Source of the DNA: an uncultured Acidobacteriota bacterium
Lineage (GTDB): Bacteria > Acidobacteriota > Blastocatellia > Pyrinomonadales > Pyrinomonadaceae
DNA: 9,225 nt
Reading direction: 5' to 3'
Assembly: GCA_902826505.1 (NCBI GenBank)
Contig: CADEFG010000043.1
Coordinates: 5,606-14,830 of the forward strand
Shown: positions 1-4,930 of the stretch, piece after piece
Position numbering within the stretch: the first letter of the stretch is position 1
Layout: every line of letters starts with the position of its first letter
Notes under the pieces: model-generated
Seen by the model: only the letters and a program-made list of their open reading frames with translations
The model's database searches: none
What the model was told of the DNA's origin: nothing
Translations under genes and position numbers: made by a program

Positions 1-46
1 TTAGACAAAATCGATGATTCTTATCGAAACTGATTCGAAAGAAAAT

Positions 47-86
47 AAAAAAGGTGCGCGATAATCAATTATCACGCACCTTTTTT
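47..86 (-). terminator. Bidirectional intrinsic terminator downstream of the flotillin-like gene
   Basis: Six A (47-52) and six T (81-86) flank a stem of GGTGCG/CGCACC plus GATAAT/ATTATC. There is one internal C/A mismatch (59/74) and a very short loop around 66-67. It begins 18 nt past the stop codon of the minus-strand gene, so it should end that transcript. The symmetric A/T tails allow it to work in both directions. Positions 1-46 show nothing else that I can support. Confidence 0.85.
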
Positions 87-104
87 GAGCAAACACTCAA
101 AGAG

Positions 105-2315
105 CTAACCGTTACCGTTTTTTCCGTTAACGCTTTCCGGCGCTTTTTCGTTGTTTTTCGCCATCTGGTCGCGGAACAGATTAAGCAGCAGCAGAGTTCC
201 GATTCCGCCGCCGCCGTCACCGTTGCCGGTTCCGCCCGAAGCCAAAATATCGGGCGTGATGCGGACGCCTTTTTCGCCGATGACTTTTAAGGTTTCGACC
301 AAAGCGACGCCGTTTGCGCCGAGCGCGTTGACCTGTTCTTTATACGCGACACCTTGCGCTTCGCCCATCAGGCGAACTTTTTCGGCTTCGGATTTACCCG
401 TTTCCGAAATATAGTAGGCTTCGCCCTCGGCTTCGCGTTTGCGCTGTTCGGCGCGTTTCGCGGAGATTTCAACGCCGACCGTCGCTTCCATCAAACTGCG
501 CTGGTTGTCGGCTTGCGAGCTGGTTTTTTCGAGCTCGATACGTTTGATCTCGGCTTCGCGCTGGGCATTGAACATCGCTTGTTTCTGTTCCGCCAAAATC
601 TTCTCGGTCTGCGTTTTCATCAGCTCTTCCGGCAGATGAATATGGCAGATCAAAACGTTGACGACATCAACGTGATATTTCAAAAGATGCATCCTGACGC
701 GCGCTTCGGCGCGTTCCTGTTCTTCATGGCGGTTTTGCAGATAAGCCATCGCCGAAGATTCCGATGCCTGATTGCGAAAGATCGAGTCGATCAGCGGATG
801 CATCACGTTTTGGACGAGCTTTTCGGTGCTGCCGATTTTGGCGACCATAAACGGCGCGTCTTCGGGTTTGACGCGAAACACCACGCGCACTTCTAATTGC
901 ATCGTAAAACCGTCCTTCGAGATCACGGCAAACGGGTCGAACGAATTTCCGACCTCTTCCGCCGTCCATTCGACGGTCATATTCGTCGTCGGAATGACGA
1001 TCGGCGTCGTCGCCAAAGTGTTGACGTAATAACGTCCCGGACCGACGACCGTTTCCTGAATACCGCGATAACCTTCGGGCACGACGTAGGCTTCGTGTGC
1101 GCCGCTGTCGAGCCGTTTGTCCGCTGGATCGCTGACGAGTTCGGCTTTGATCTGGTCGATCGTCAGATCGTCGCCGTCAACTTTGTCGAGTTTTTCCGCC
1201 GCAATGTTGACTTGTTCTTCTTCCTCACGTTCGAGCCGTTCGCGGATTTTTGCTGCCATTGCGCGGCGAATTTCTTCGCCCGGGTCTTTGCCGACGTTGG
1301 AAACGATCACCGCGACTTCGCCGGGTTTAACTTCTTTTGCCGATTCCATAATGACCTTGAACATCAACGGATTGATGTAATAAGTTCCGGGCAGAAGAAT
1401 GTCTTTCTGCGGTCCGCGCTGACCGCCGCCGGTGATAAATGTGTTCGAATCCTGAAAATTATCGTGTCCCGTGACGGCTTGCGCGACATAATCGCGCGGA
1501 TCGAGCCGGGCACCGTCGAGCGCTTCGACCAAGCCGATCTGATTTTCGGAAATGATCGTTGCATCAAACATTCGCACCGTAAAAAGTCCGGGTTTGCAAT
1601 CATTTCCGTTATCGAGCGAAACCGACTGCGTGTGAATACGATATGTGCCGGGTGTCAGCGTTTCGACCTGCGGACCTTTCTGTCCGCCGTTATAAATAAA
1701 ATTTTCCGCGTCCTGAAAGTTTTTGTGTCCTTTGATGGCGCTTGCATGCAGTCTTCCGGGTTCGAGCTGGGCACCGTCGGCGGATGTGATGACGCCGATC
1801 TTGCCGGCGGGAACCATCGTCGTTTTGGCGATCGAAACATTAAACAAATACGGGTGAATTGCCCATTTTCCGGGCGGCAGCGTGCGCAGCTGAATGCCTT
1901 TGACGCCGCCTTGTTTGATAAAGGCGATCGGGTCTTGAAAGTTGTTATGCGCGTTTTGTGCGCGGTCGGGCGCGAAATTACTGCCCATCGGCATCGGTTC
2001 GCCGTCGATCGCTTCGATTACGCCGAGTTCATCTGCGCCGATCTCGACGAGCGGAACTTTTTGGATTACACGCTCAATCGGAAAAAAGACGACATGCAGT
2101 CCGGGTTTTAAGACTTCGGCTTGTATGCCGATTTCGCCGTCGGTCGCGACGACGCGCCCTTGCGCCATTTTTGTTCCCCAGTAACGACGCTCTTTAATGC
2201 CGACTTCGGTTGCGCCGATATTAACCAAAAAGCGCGTAATGATATACCAGACGATACCGAGCGCAACAATTACGACTCCAATCACAAAGATTAAAGGAAT
2301 TAAGTTTTGATTCAT
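105..2315 (-). CDS. Flotillin-like SPFH/Band 7 membrane protein with tandem N-terminal beta repeats
   Basis: The 736-residue product is probably a membrane-microdomain scaffold of the flotillin/SPFH superfamily. Residues about 5-30 are one hydrophobic membrane segment. A repeat region follows: three clear units at about 96-160, 172-233 and 259-320, each with a D-G turn, a central NFQD motif, a G-G-x-K/R-G segment and an L-P/T-PG turn. A degenerate fourth unit (about 332-440) is interrupted by a charged helix near 346-395. The conventional SPFH core covers about 404-560. A long Ala/Glu-rich coiled coil (about 565-660) follows, as in flotillins, then a Gly-rich stretch (693-706) and a polar tail. 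Flotillins are typically 450-550 residues, so the extra length is mostly the repeats. The start ATG at 2313-2315 has a TGAGGA Shine-Dalgarno 7 nt upstream. The membrane-anchored gene at 2402-2986 lies upstream on the same strand. No NfeD partner is visible. The family assignment is strong; the role is inferred. Confidence 0.85.
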   Translation of the reverse strand: MNQNLIPLIFVIGVVIVALGIVWYIITRFLVNIGATEVGIKERRYWGTKMAQGRVVATDGEIGIQAEVLKPGLHVVFFPIERVIQKVPLVEIGADELGVIEAIDGEPMPMGSNFAPDRAQNAHNNFQDPIAFIKQGGVKGIQLRTLPPGKWAIHPYLFNVSIAKTTMVPAGKIGVITSADGAQLEPGRLHASAIKGHKNFQDAENFIYNGGQKGPQVETLTPGTYRIHTQSVSLDNGNDCKPGLFTVRMFDATIISENQIGLVEALDGARLDPRDYVAQAVTGHDNFQDSNTFITGGGQRGPQKDILLPGTYYINPLMFKVIMESAKEVKPGEVAVIVSNVGKDPGEEIRRAMAAKIRERLEREEEEQVNIAAEKLDKVDGDDLTIDQIKAELVSDPADKRLDSGAHEAYVVPEGYRGIQETVVGPGRYYVNTLATTPIVIPTTNMTVEWTAEEVGNSFDPFAVISKDGFTMQLEVRVVFRVKPEDAPFMVAKIGSTEKLVQNVMHPLIDSIFRNQASESSAMAYLQNRHEEQERAEARVRMHLLKYHVDVVNVLICHIHLPEELMKTQTEKILAEQKQAMFNAQREAEIKRIELEKTSSQADNQRSLMEATVGVEISAKRAEQRKREAEGEAYYISETGKSEAEKVRLMGEAQGVAYKEQVNALGANGVALVETLKVIGEKGVRITPDILASGGTGNGDGGGGIGTLLLLNLFRDQMAKNNEKAPESVNGKNGNG

Positions 2316-2322
2316 TTTATTT

Positions 2323-2328
2323 TCCTCA
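2323..2328 (-). promoter_or_regulatory. Ribosome binding site of the flotillin-like gene
   Basis: The minus strand reads TGAGGA seven nt before the ATG at 2313-2315. This supports that start codon over any internal methionine. Confidence 0.7.
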
Positions 2329-2401
2329 AGAAAATTTCACTGAAGTTAAAAAGGCGGAAAATCAGGCGTTTCGCCAAAATCTCCATCCTTTCACGCTTCT
2401 T

Positions 2402-2986
2402 TTAACTATTTTCAAAATTTTCCTCTGACCGCGTACGCAGATTTTCGATTTCCTCTTTTAACCAAAAACCAACGCCCGAAGTTCTTTCCTGTTGGGGCAG
2501 AGTGCGAAAATGGCTGTCCAACAATTCAGCCAAGTCCCGTGCTTTAAGATTTTCTATCCGGTTTTCTCGCCAAAGTTTTATGACATTTTCCGCGCATTTG
2601 CTAAATGTTTTAGCGTTTTCGCTCTGCGAAGCCAGAAAGAGTAGTTCGATTGTCTTCTTTCGGTCGGGCAATTCGCGCCAAACTTTTTCAAATTCAAATG
2701 CTTTTTCGGTTTTTTCAACAAGAATCCGACGCGCCTCTTCCTCTGCTTTTGCCTTGATTCGCGCATTTTCCTCGCGTTCAAACGCACGAAGTTCGTCTTC
2801 TGTCGGCTGAAATAGCGGACGAAGATTTTCGGCGGAAAGATTTCGTGGCGGATTTTGTTCTAAAGGAAAGGAGTTTCGCCGCTTGGCATAAATTGCCAGC
2901 AGTGCGACAGCCGATAAAACGACCAGGATTGTAAAAAGGAAGAGCATTTTTGCCCAAGCAAGCGCAGCGGATTTTACTAACACCAT
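2402..2986 (-). CDS. Small membrane-anchored coiled-coil protein, unknown function
   Basis: I do not recognise the family of this 194-residue protein. It has one strong hydrophobic segment at about residues 14-34, followed by KRR, which predicts a cytoplasmic C-terminal part by the positive-inside rule. A Pro/Asn-rich linker (about 40-60) leads to a highly charged Glu/Lys/Arg helix (about 62-100) that could form a coiled coil. A mostly helical domain (about 105-190) follows. It lies 86 nt upstream of the flotillin-like gene on the same strand, so co-transcription and a shared membrane site are plausible but unproven. The start is uncertain. The ATG at 2984-2986 has GGAAG too close to it, while Met14 (2945-2947) would give a cleaner N-terminal membrane segment but has no clear Shine-Dalgarno. 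A TATAAT box lies 28 nt upstream of the first ATG. Confidence 0.65.
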   Translation of the reverse strand: MVLVKSAALAWAKMLFLFTILVVLSAVALLAIYAKRRNSFPLEQNPPRNLSAENLRPLFQPTEDELRAFEREENARIKAKAEEEARRILVEKTEKAFEFEKVWRELPDRKKTIELLFLASQSENAKTFSKCAENVIKLWRENRIENLKARDLAELLDSHFRTLPQQERTSGVGFWLKEEIENLRTRSEENFENS

Positions 2987-3013
2987 CTTCCGAAGCGTTG
3001 CCCTCGTAATTTA

Positions 3014-3019
3014 ATTATA
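3014..3019 (-). promoter_or_regulatory. Candidate -10 box for the 2402-2986 / flotillin-like transcript
   Basis: The minus strand has a perfect TATAAT here. It would place transcription start near 3007, about 20 nt before the ATG at 2986. No recognisable -35 box occurs at the right distance and there is no TGn extension, so the call rests on the -10 match and its position. Confidence 0.4.
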
Positions 3020-3122
3020 CGCCGAGTCCTGAAAAAGGTTTTAAATTTCTGCAATTATTGTTTTACCTTATTTAAACGTCTGAAAATAAAAAATGTCATA
3101 AAAATAACGCTCGCCATCAAAA

Positions 3123-3346
3123 ACGCGTAAAAAACGACAAAAAAGCATGAAAATCGTGAAAAAAGCGTGGAATTCGACAAAAAGGATGAATAATCGCCGT
3201 TGACAACGTGAAATTCGAGAAAAACAGATGAAAATCCACGAAAAGCGCTGAAAATCGACGAAAATATAAGAATATTCGACAAAAATACGTGGAAATCCAG
3301 AAAAATACGTGGAATTTAACAAAAAACACGCGAAAATAAATATTCG
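3123..3346. repeat. Degenerate 20-bp tandem array with helically phased A-tracts
   Basis: About ten units of 19-22 bp can be cut by eye, with a consensus close to ACGTGAAAATCGACAAAAAT. Clear unit boundaries are 3145, 3165, 3184, 3205, 3225, 3245, 3265, 3286 and 3306. Each unit carries two A-runs about 10 bp apart. In the best part, runs start at 3211, 3220, 3231, 3241, 3251, 3261, 3271 and 3281, which matches the DNA helical period. A-tracts phased at about 10 bp are known to cause intrinsic curvature, so this should be strongly bent DNA. The function is unknown. Units differ too much to be a CRISPR array and have no spacers. Confidence 0.75.
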
Positions 3347-3360
3347 GGTTTAATAAGTCA

Positions 3361-3491
3361 GGAGCGCGGACGGCTCGTCCGCAAGCGTGTGAAACACACT
3401 CAAAAAAGCTTTGATTTCCTTTAATGTTAAAGGAAATCAAAGCTTTTTTCACGTCGCTTGCGCGCCGTTGCGGACGAGCCGTCCGCGCTCC
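3361..3491. repeat. Nested inverted-repeat (REP/BIME-like) element
   Basis: A perfect 24-bp inverted repeat has arms at 3361-3384 and 3468-3491. Each arm is itself a small hairpin: GCGGACG and CGTCCGC around a 3-nt loop. Inside lies another perfect 23-bp palindrome (3402-3424 / 3427-3449, loop TG), a small GTGTG-AAA-CACAC hairpin (3387-3399), and GCAAGCG/CGCTTGC (3381-3387 / 3455-3461). Two inverted, hairpin-forming GC-rich units around a spacer is the plan of bacterial REP doublets (BIMEs) and some MITE-like elements. A 7-bp GTTTAAT occurs on both sides (3348-3354, 3513-3519) but at unequal distances, so it is weak evidence of a target duplication. No transposase is visible. Confidence 0.75.
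3402..3449 (-). terminator. Long perfect hairpin, likely terminator for the recX operon
   Basis: Two perfect 23-nt arms (3402-3424 and 3427-3449) flank a 2-nt loop and carry A6 and T6 at their outer ends. On the minus strand this follows the 3541-3885 stop by about 90 nt and ends in a T-run, so it can terminate the recX transcript. It is symmetric and sits at the core of the nested inverted-repeat element. Confidence 0.6.
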
Positions 3492-3540
3492 GAAGAGTGA
3501 AACCTATTCTGAGTTTAATCAAAATAATCCGCGTCAAGGA

Positions 3541-3885
3541 TTATATTTCTTCAATGACCGATTCGCCGTGTGAAAGATCGCCGCTCGTCCATTGCCACTT
3601 TTCATAAAGACGAATTTTCCCGTTTTCTAAAATTTCGGGCGTTGAAACGCATTTTCCCGTCATCAGTTCGCCGTTTGCGTTCAAGTGCTGGTAACGCATT
3701 TCGAGCGAATCATTATCGAGTATTTTGGCGATCAAACTGCCGAAAACAATCGTGCCGCCCGAATATTCCGCCCAAACGAGATCGTCTTTTTGATGATATT
3801 GGAAAATCGTCGCGGCGGAAACTTCGCCCGTTTCCGAGTTTGAAACGGATTTGAAAACACGCTGGTCGTAATTGATTTTAGTCAT
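3541..3885 (-). CDS. Small conserved protein of the family often labelled 'n-acetylglutamate synthase' (name doubtful)
   Basis: The 114-residue sequence matches from memory a widespread small family with the pattern YSGG (41-44), MRYQHLN (63-69), GELMTG (72-77), STPEIL (81-86), GKIRL (89-93), WQWTSGD (97-103) and a VIEEI end (110-114). Database entries often call it n-acetylglutamate synthase. It has no visible GNAT acetyl-CoA-binding motif and is far too short for ArgA, so that name looks unsupported. It looks like a small all-beta domain of unknown function. Length and ends agree with the family, so it appears complete. The start overlaps the upstream gene by 8 nt (stop 3878-3880, ATG 3883-3885) and lacks a Shine-Dalgarno, which suggests translational coupling. 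It is last in the recX run. Confidence 0.75.
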   Translation of the reverse strand: MTKINYDQRVFKSVSNSETGEVSAATIFQYHQKDDLVWAEYSGGTIVFGSLIAKILDNDSLEMRYQHLNANGELMTGKCVSTPEILENGKIRLYEKWQWTSGDLSHGESVIEEI

Positions 3886-4321
3886 TGATTTGCGGGTTGT
3901 TTTTTCTAAAATCGTAAATTTTTTGAGGGAGAAAAATCGTTAAAATTGTTGCGGATTCTTCGGTTTTGACGCTTTCGGCTGTTTGCAGAATTTCTTCGAC
4001 CTTTTGATATAATTCCGGATTTTCCCGCCAGAACGATGGTTTTATACCTAAAACTGCGCCGATTAAACTATAGCCGATGTTTTCGCCCTCGGCAAAGGGA
4101 TTTTCCGTCAGAATCTCGATTGCCATTGGAACCAAAAACTTTAAGCCCAAACCATGTAAAATCATAAAGCATAATTGCTCGGTGCCGAATTCTTCCAATG
4201 GGATTTTCGAATAATCCTTTTCACGCGGCAGTAACGGCAGTTTTTCTTTCGGCAGAACCTCGTTTGGGAATTCTTTTTCCAACTGTTGAAGATTCCTTTT
4301 GAGAAGTTTTTTACTCTTCAT
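3878..4321 (-). CDS. CdiI-like immunity-family protein (orphan)
   Basis: The 147-residue protein has a central block (about residues 38-112) like the CdiI_3-type contact-dependent growth inhibition immunity family: a P-L-E-E-F start (41-45), a helix ending HGLGLKFLVPMAIEIL (56-71), then ENPFAEGE (73-80) and a helix into GAVLG (88-92). In that family the protein binds and neutralises the toxin domain of a CdiA-like protein. The N-terminal 35 residues are Lys/Glu/Leu-rich and the last 30 look variable. No signal peptide or membrane segment is present, so it is cytoplasmic. No toxin or secretion gene lies in this window. The gene overlaps recX by 11 nt (ATG 4319-4321, recX stop 4311-4313) and has no clear Shine-Dalgarno, so coupled translation is likely. 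The family match is from pattern memory and moderately sure; a toxin-neutralising role here is not shown. Confidence 0.6.
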   Translation of the reverse strand: MKSKKLLKRNLQQLEKEFPNEVLPKEKLPLLPREKDYSKIPLEEFGTEQLCFMILHGLGLKFLVPMAIEILTENPFAEGENIGYSLIGAVLGIKPSFWRENPELYQKVEEILQTAESVKTEESATILTIFLPQKIYDFRKNNPQIND

Positions 4322-4850
4322 CGTAATTACCGGAAGCGATTTCGCGCATTTTGTTGCTTACGAGATCGTAGGAAAAACCCTGGCGCAGAAGATAATCATA
4401 AAATTTTTTGGCGTGTTCGCGCGTTTCGGGTTTGCCTTTGAGCTTTAATCTTTTAGCAATGGCGCGTTCGATGATTTCTTCTTCGGGCGTTTCTTCGAGA
4501 ATTTTTTCAAGCGCCGCTTCGACGGTTTCTTTGTCGAGTTTTTTCTGCGCGAGCTTCATTTTCAAAACTCGTTTGCCGACCGGTTTTTGGCGGATTTGCG
4601 ATTCGGCAAAACTTTTCGCAAACTGTTCGTCGTTGAGATAGCCGTAAAATTTGAGCTTTTCAATAATTTCGTCAACGATCTGCTCGTTTGTCCAATTTTT
4701 CTCTAAAAGCCGCGTGCGCAATTCCTTGATCGAACGCGGTTTGTAAGTCAGCAGATTAACGGCGCGGTCAAAGGTTTTCTGGCGCGATTTTTCGACGTTT
4801 TTGATGATCCGTTCCTGGTCTTCTTTGAATTCTAATCTTTTGCGCCACAT
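4311..4850 (-). CDS. recX: Regulatory protein RecX
   Basis: RecX binds RecA filaments and modulates recombination and SOS activity in the cytoplasm. The 179-residue protein shows the family's three-helix repeats: residues about 26-66 (RAVNLLTYKPRSIKELRTRL), the signature second repeat at about 67-107 (FYGYLNDEQFAKSFAES, a basic G-K-R turn, then L-A-Q-K-K-L), and a less conserved third repeat at about 108-175. The length is usual for RecX. The ATG at 4848-4850 is the only reasonable start, although the nearest purine stretch (AAAGG) lies about 14 nt upstream. No recA is present in the window. It is first in an overlapping three-gene run with the CdiI-like gene and the 114-residue protein. It is divergent from truB, with about 80 nt between the starts. 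Confidence 0.9.
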   Translation of the reverse strand: MWRKRLEFKEDQERIIKNVEKSRQKTFDRAVNLLTYKPRSIKELRTRLLEKNWTNEQIVDEIIEKLKFYGYLNDEQFAKSFAESQIRQKPVGKRVLKMKLAQKKLDKETVEAALEKILEETPEEEIIERAIAKRLKLKGKPETREHAKKFYDYLLRQGFSYDLVSNKMREIASGNYDEE

Positions 4851-4930
4851 AAATTTATGCCAACCTTTGTTTTGATAAATTTTAACTTTTTAATTTGCAA
4901 ATCCGAAATCAGAAATCCAAAATCCAAAAT
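4851..4930. promoter_or_regulatory. Divergent recX/truB intergenic promoter region
   Basis: This 80-bp AT-rich gap must hold promoters in both directions unless truB is read from elsewhere. Candidates are weak. For recX (minus), TTGCAA (4895-4900) is spaced 17 nt from TATCAA (4872-4877). For truB (plus), TTGTTT (4867-4872) is spaced 16 nt from TTTAAT (4889-4894). The right-hand 31 bp is a heptanucleotide repeat that would form most of a short truB leader. Confidence 0.3.
4900..4930. repeat. Heptanucleotide repeat abutting the truB start codon
   Basis: Four 7-bp units run AATCCGA, AATCAGA, AATCCAA, AATCCAA and then a partial AAT, ending exactly at the ATG at 4931. The block takes the place where a Shine-Dalgarno would be expected, and no such sequence is visible. 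It resembles the short tandemly repeated heptamers known from cyanobacterial intergenic DNA. Confidence 0.8.

Larger units (their letters stand above)
2987..3540. other. Structured gene-free region of about 550 bp
   Basis: This stretch holds no credible gene. From left to right it contains the TATAAT box, an unremarkable AT-rich part (about 3020-3122), the 20-bp A-tract array (3123-3346), the nested inverted repeat (3361-3491), and a short plain spacer before the stop of the 3541 gene. Several minus-strand Phe-rich reading frames are open here only because the plus strand is so A-rich. All three minus frames stay open for long stretches at once, which is low-complexity behaviour rather than coding. 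Confidence 0.75.

Noticed and set aside
1..46. Minus-strand TAA at 1-3 as the end of another gene
   Set aside because: The frame upstream of it is only a few tens of bases before it runs into the terminator hairpin, with no start or family pattern.
897..2111. Plus-strand frame of 404 codons
   Set aside because: It lies entirely antisense to the flotillin-like gene, whose domains and Shine-Dalgarno are clear; the frame is a codon-bias shadow.
2365..2375. Small GGCG-AAA-CGCC hairpin between the membrane-protein gene and the flotillin-like gene
   Set aside because: The stem has only 4 bp and no T-run, so it is neither a terminator nor a recognisable riboswitch.
3123..3346. Possible CRISPR array
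   Set aside because: Units are about 20 bp, degenerate and contiguous with no distinct spacers, and no cas gene is present.
3055..3452. Overlapping minus-strand Phe-rich frames (75-111 codons)
   Set aside because: They mirror the A-tract array on the plus strand; several frames are open at once, composition is low-complexity, no Shine-Dalgarno or family pattern is seen, and the longest runs into the inverted repeat.
4895..4930. Upstream TTG start for truB adding 12 residues
   Set aside because: The added residues are encoded by the heptanucleotide repeat, and TruB proteins normally begin right at the LDGILIIDKP-type motif reached from the ATG at 4931.
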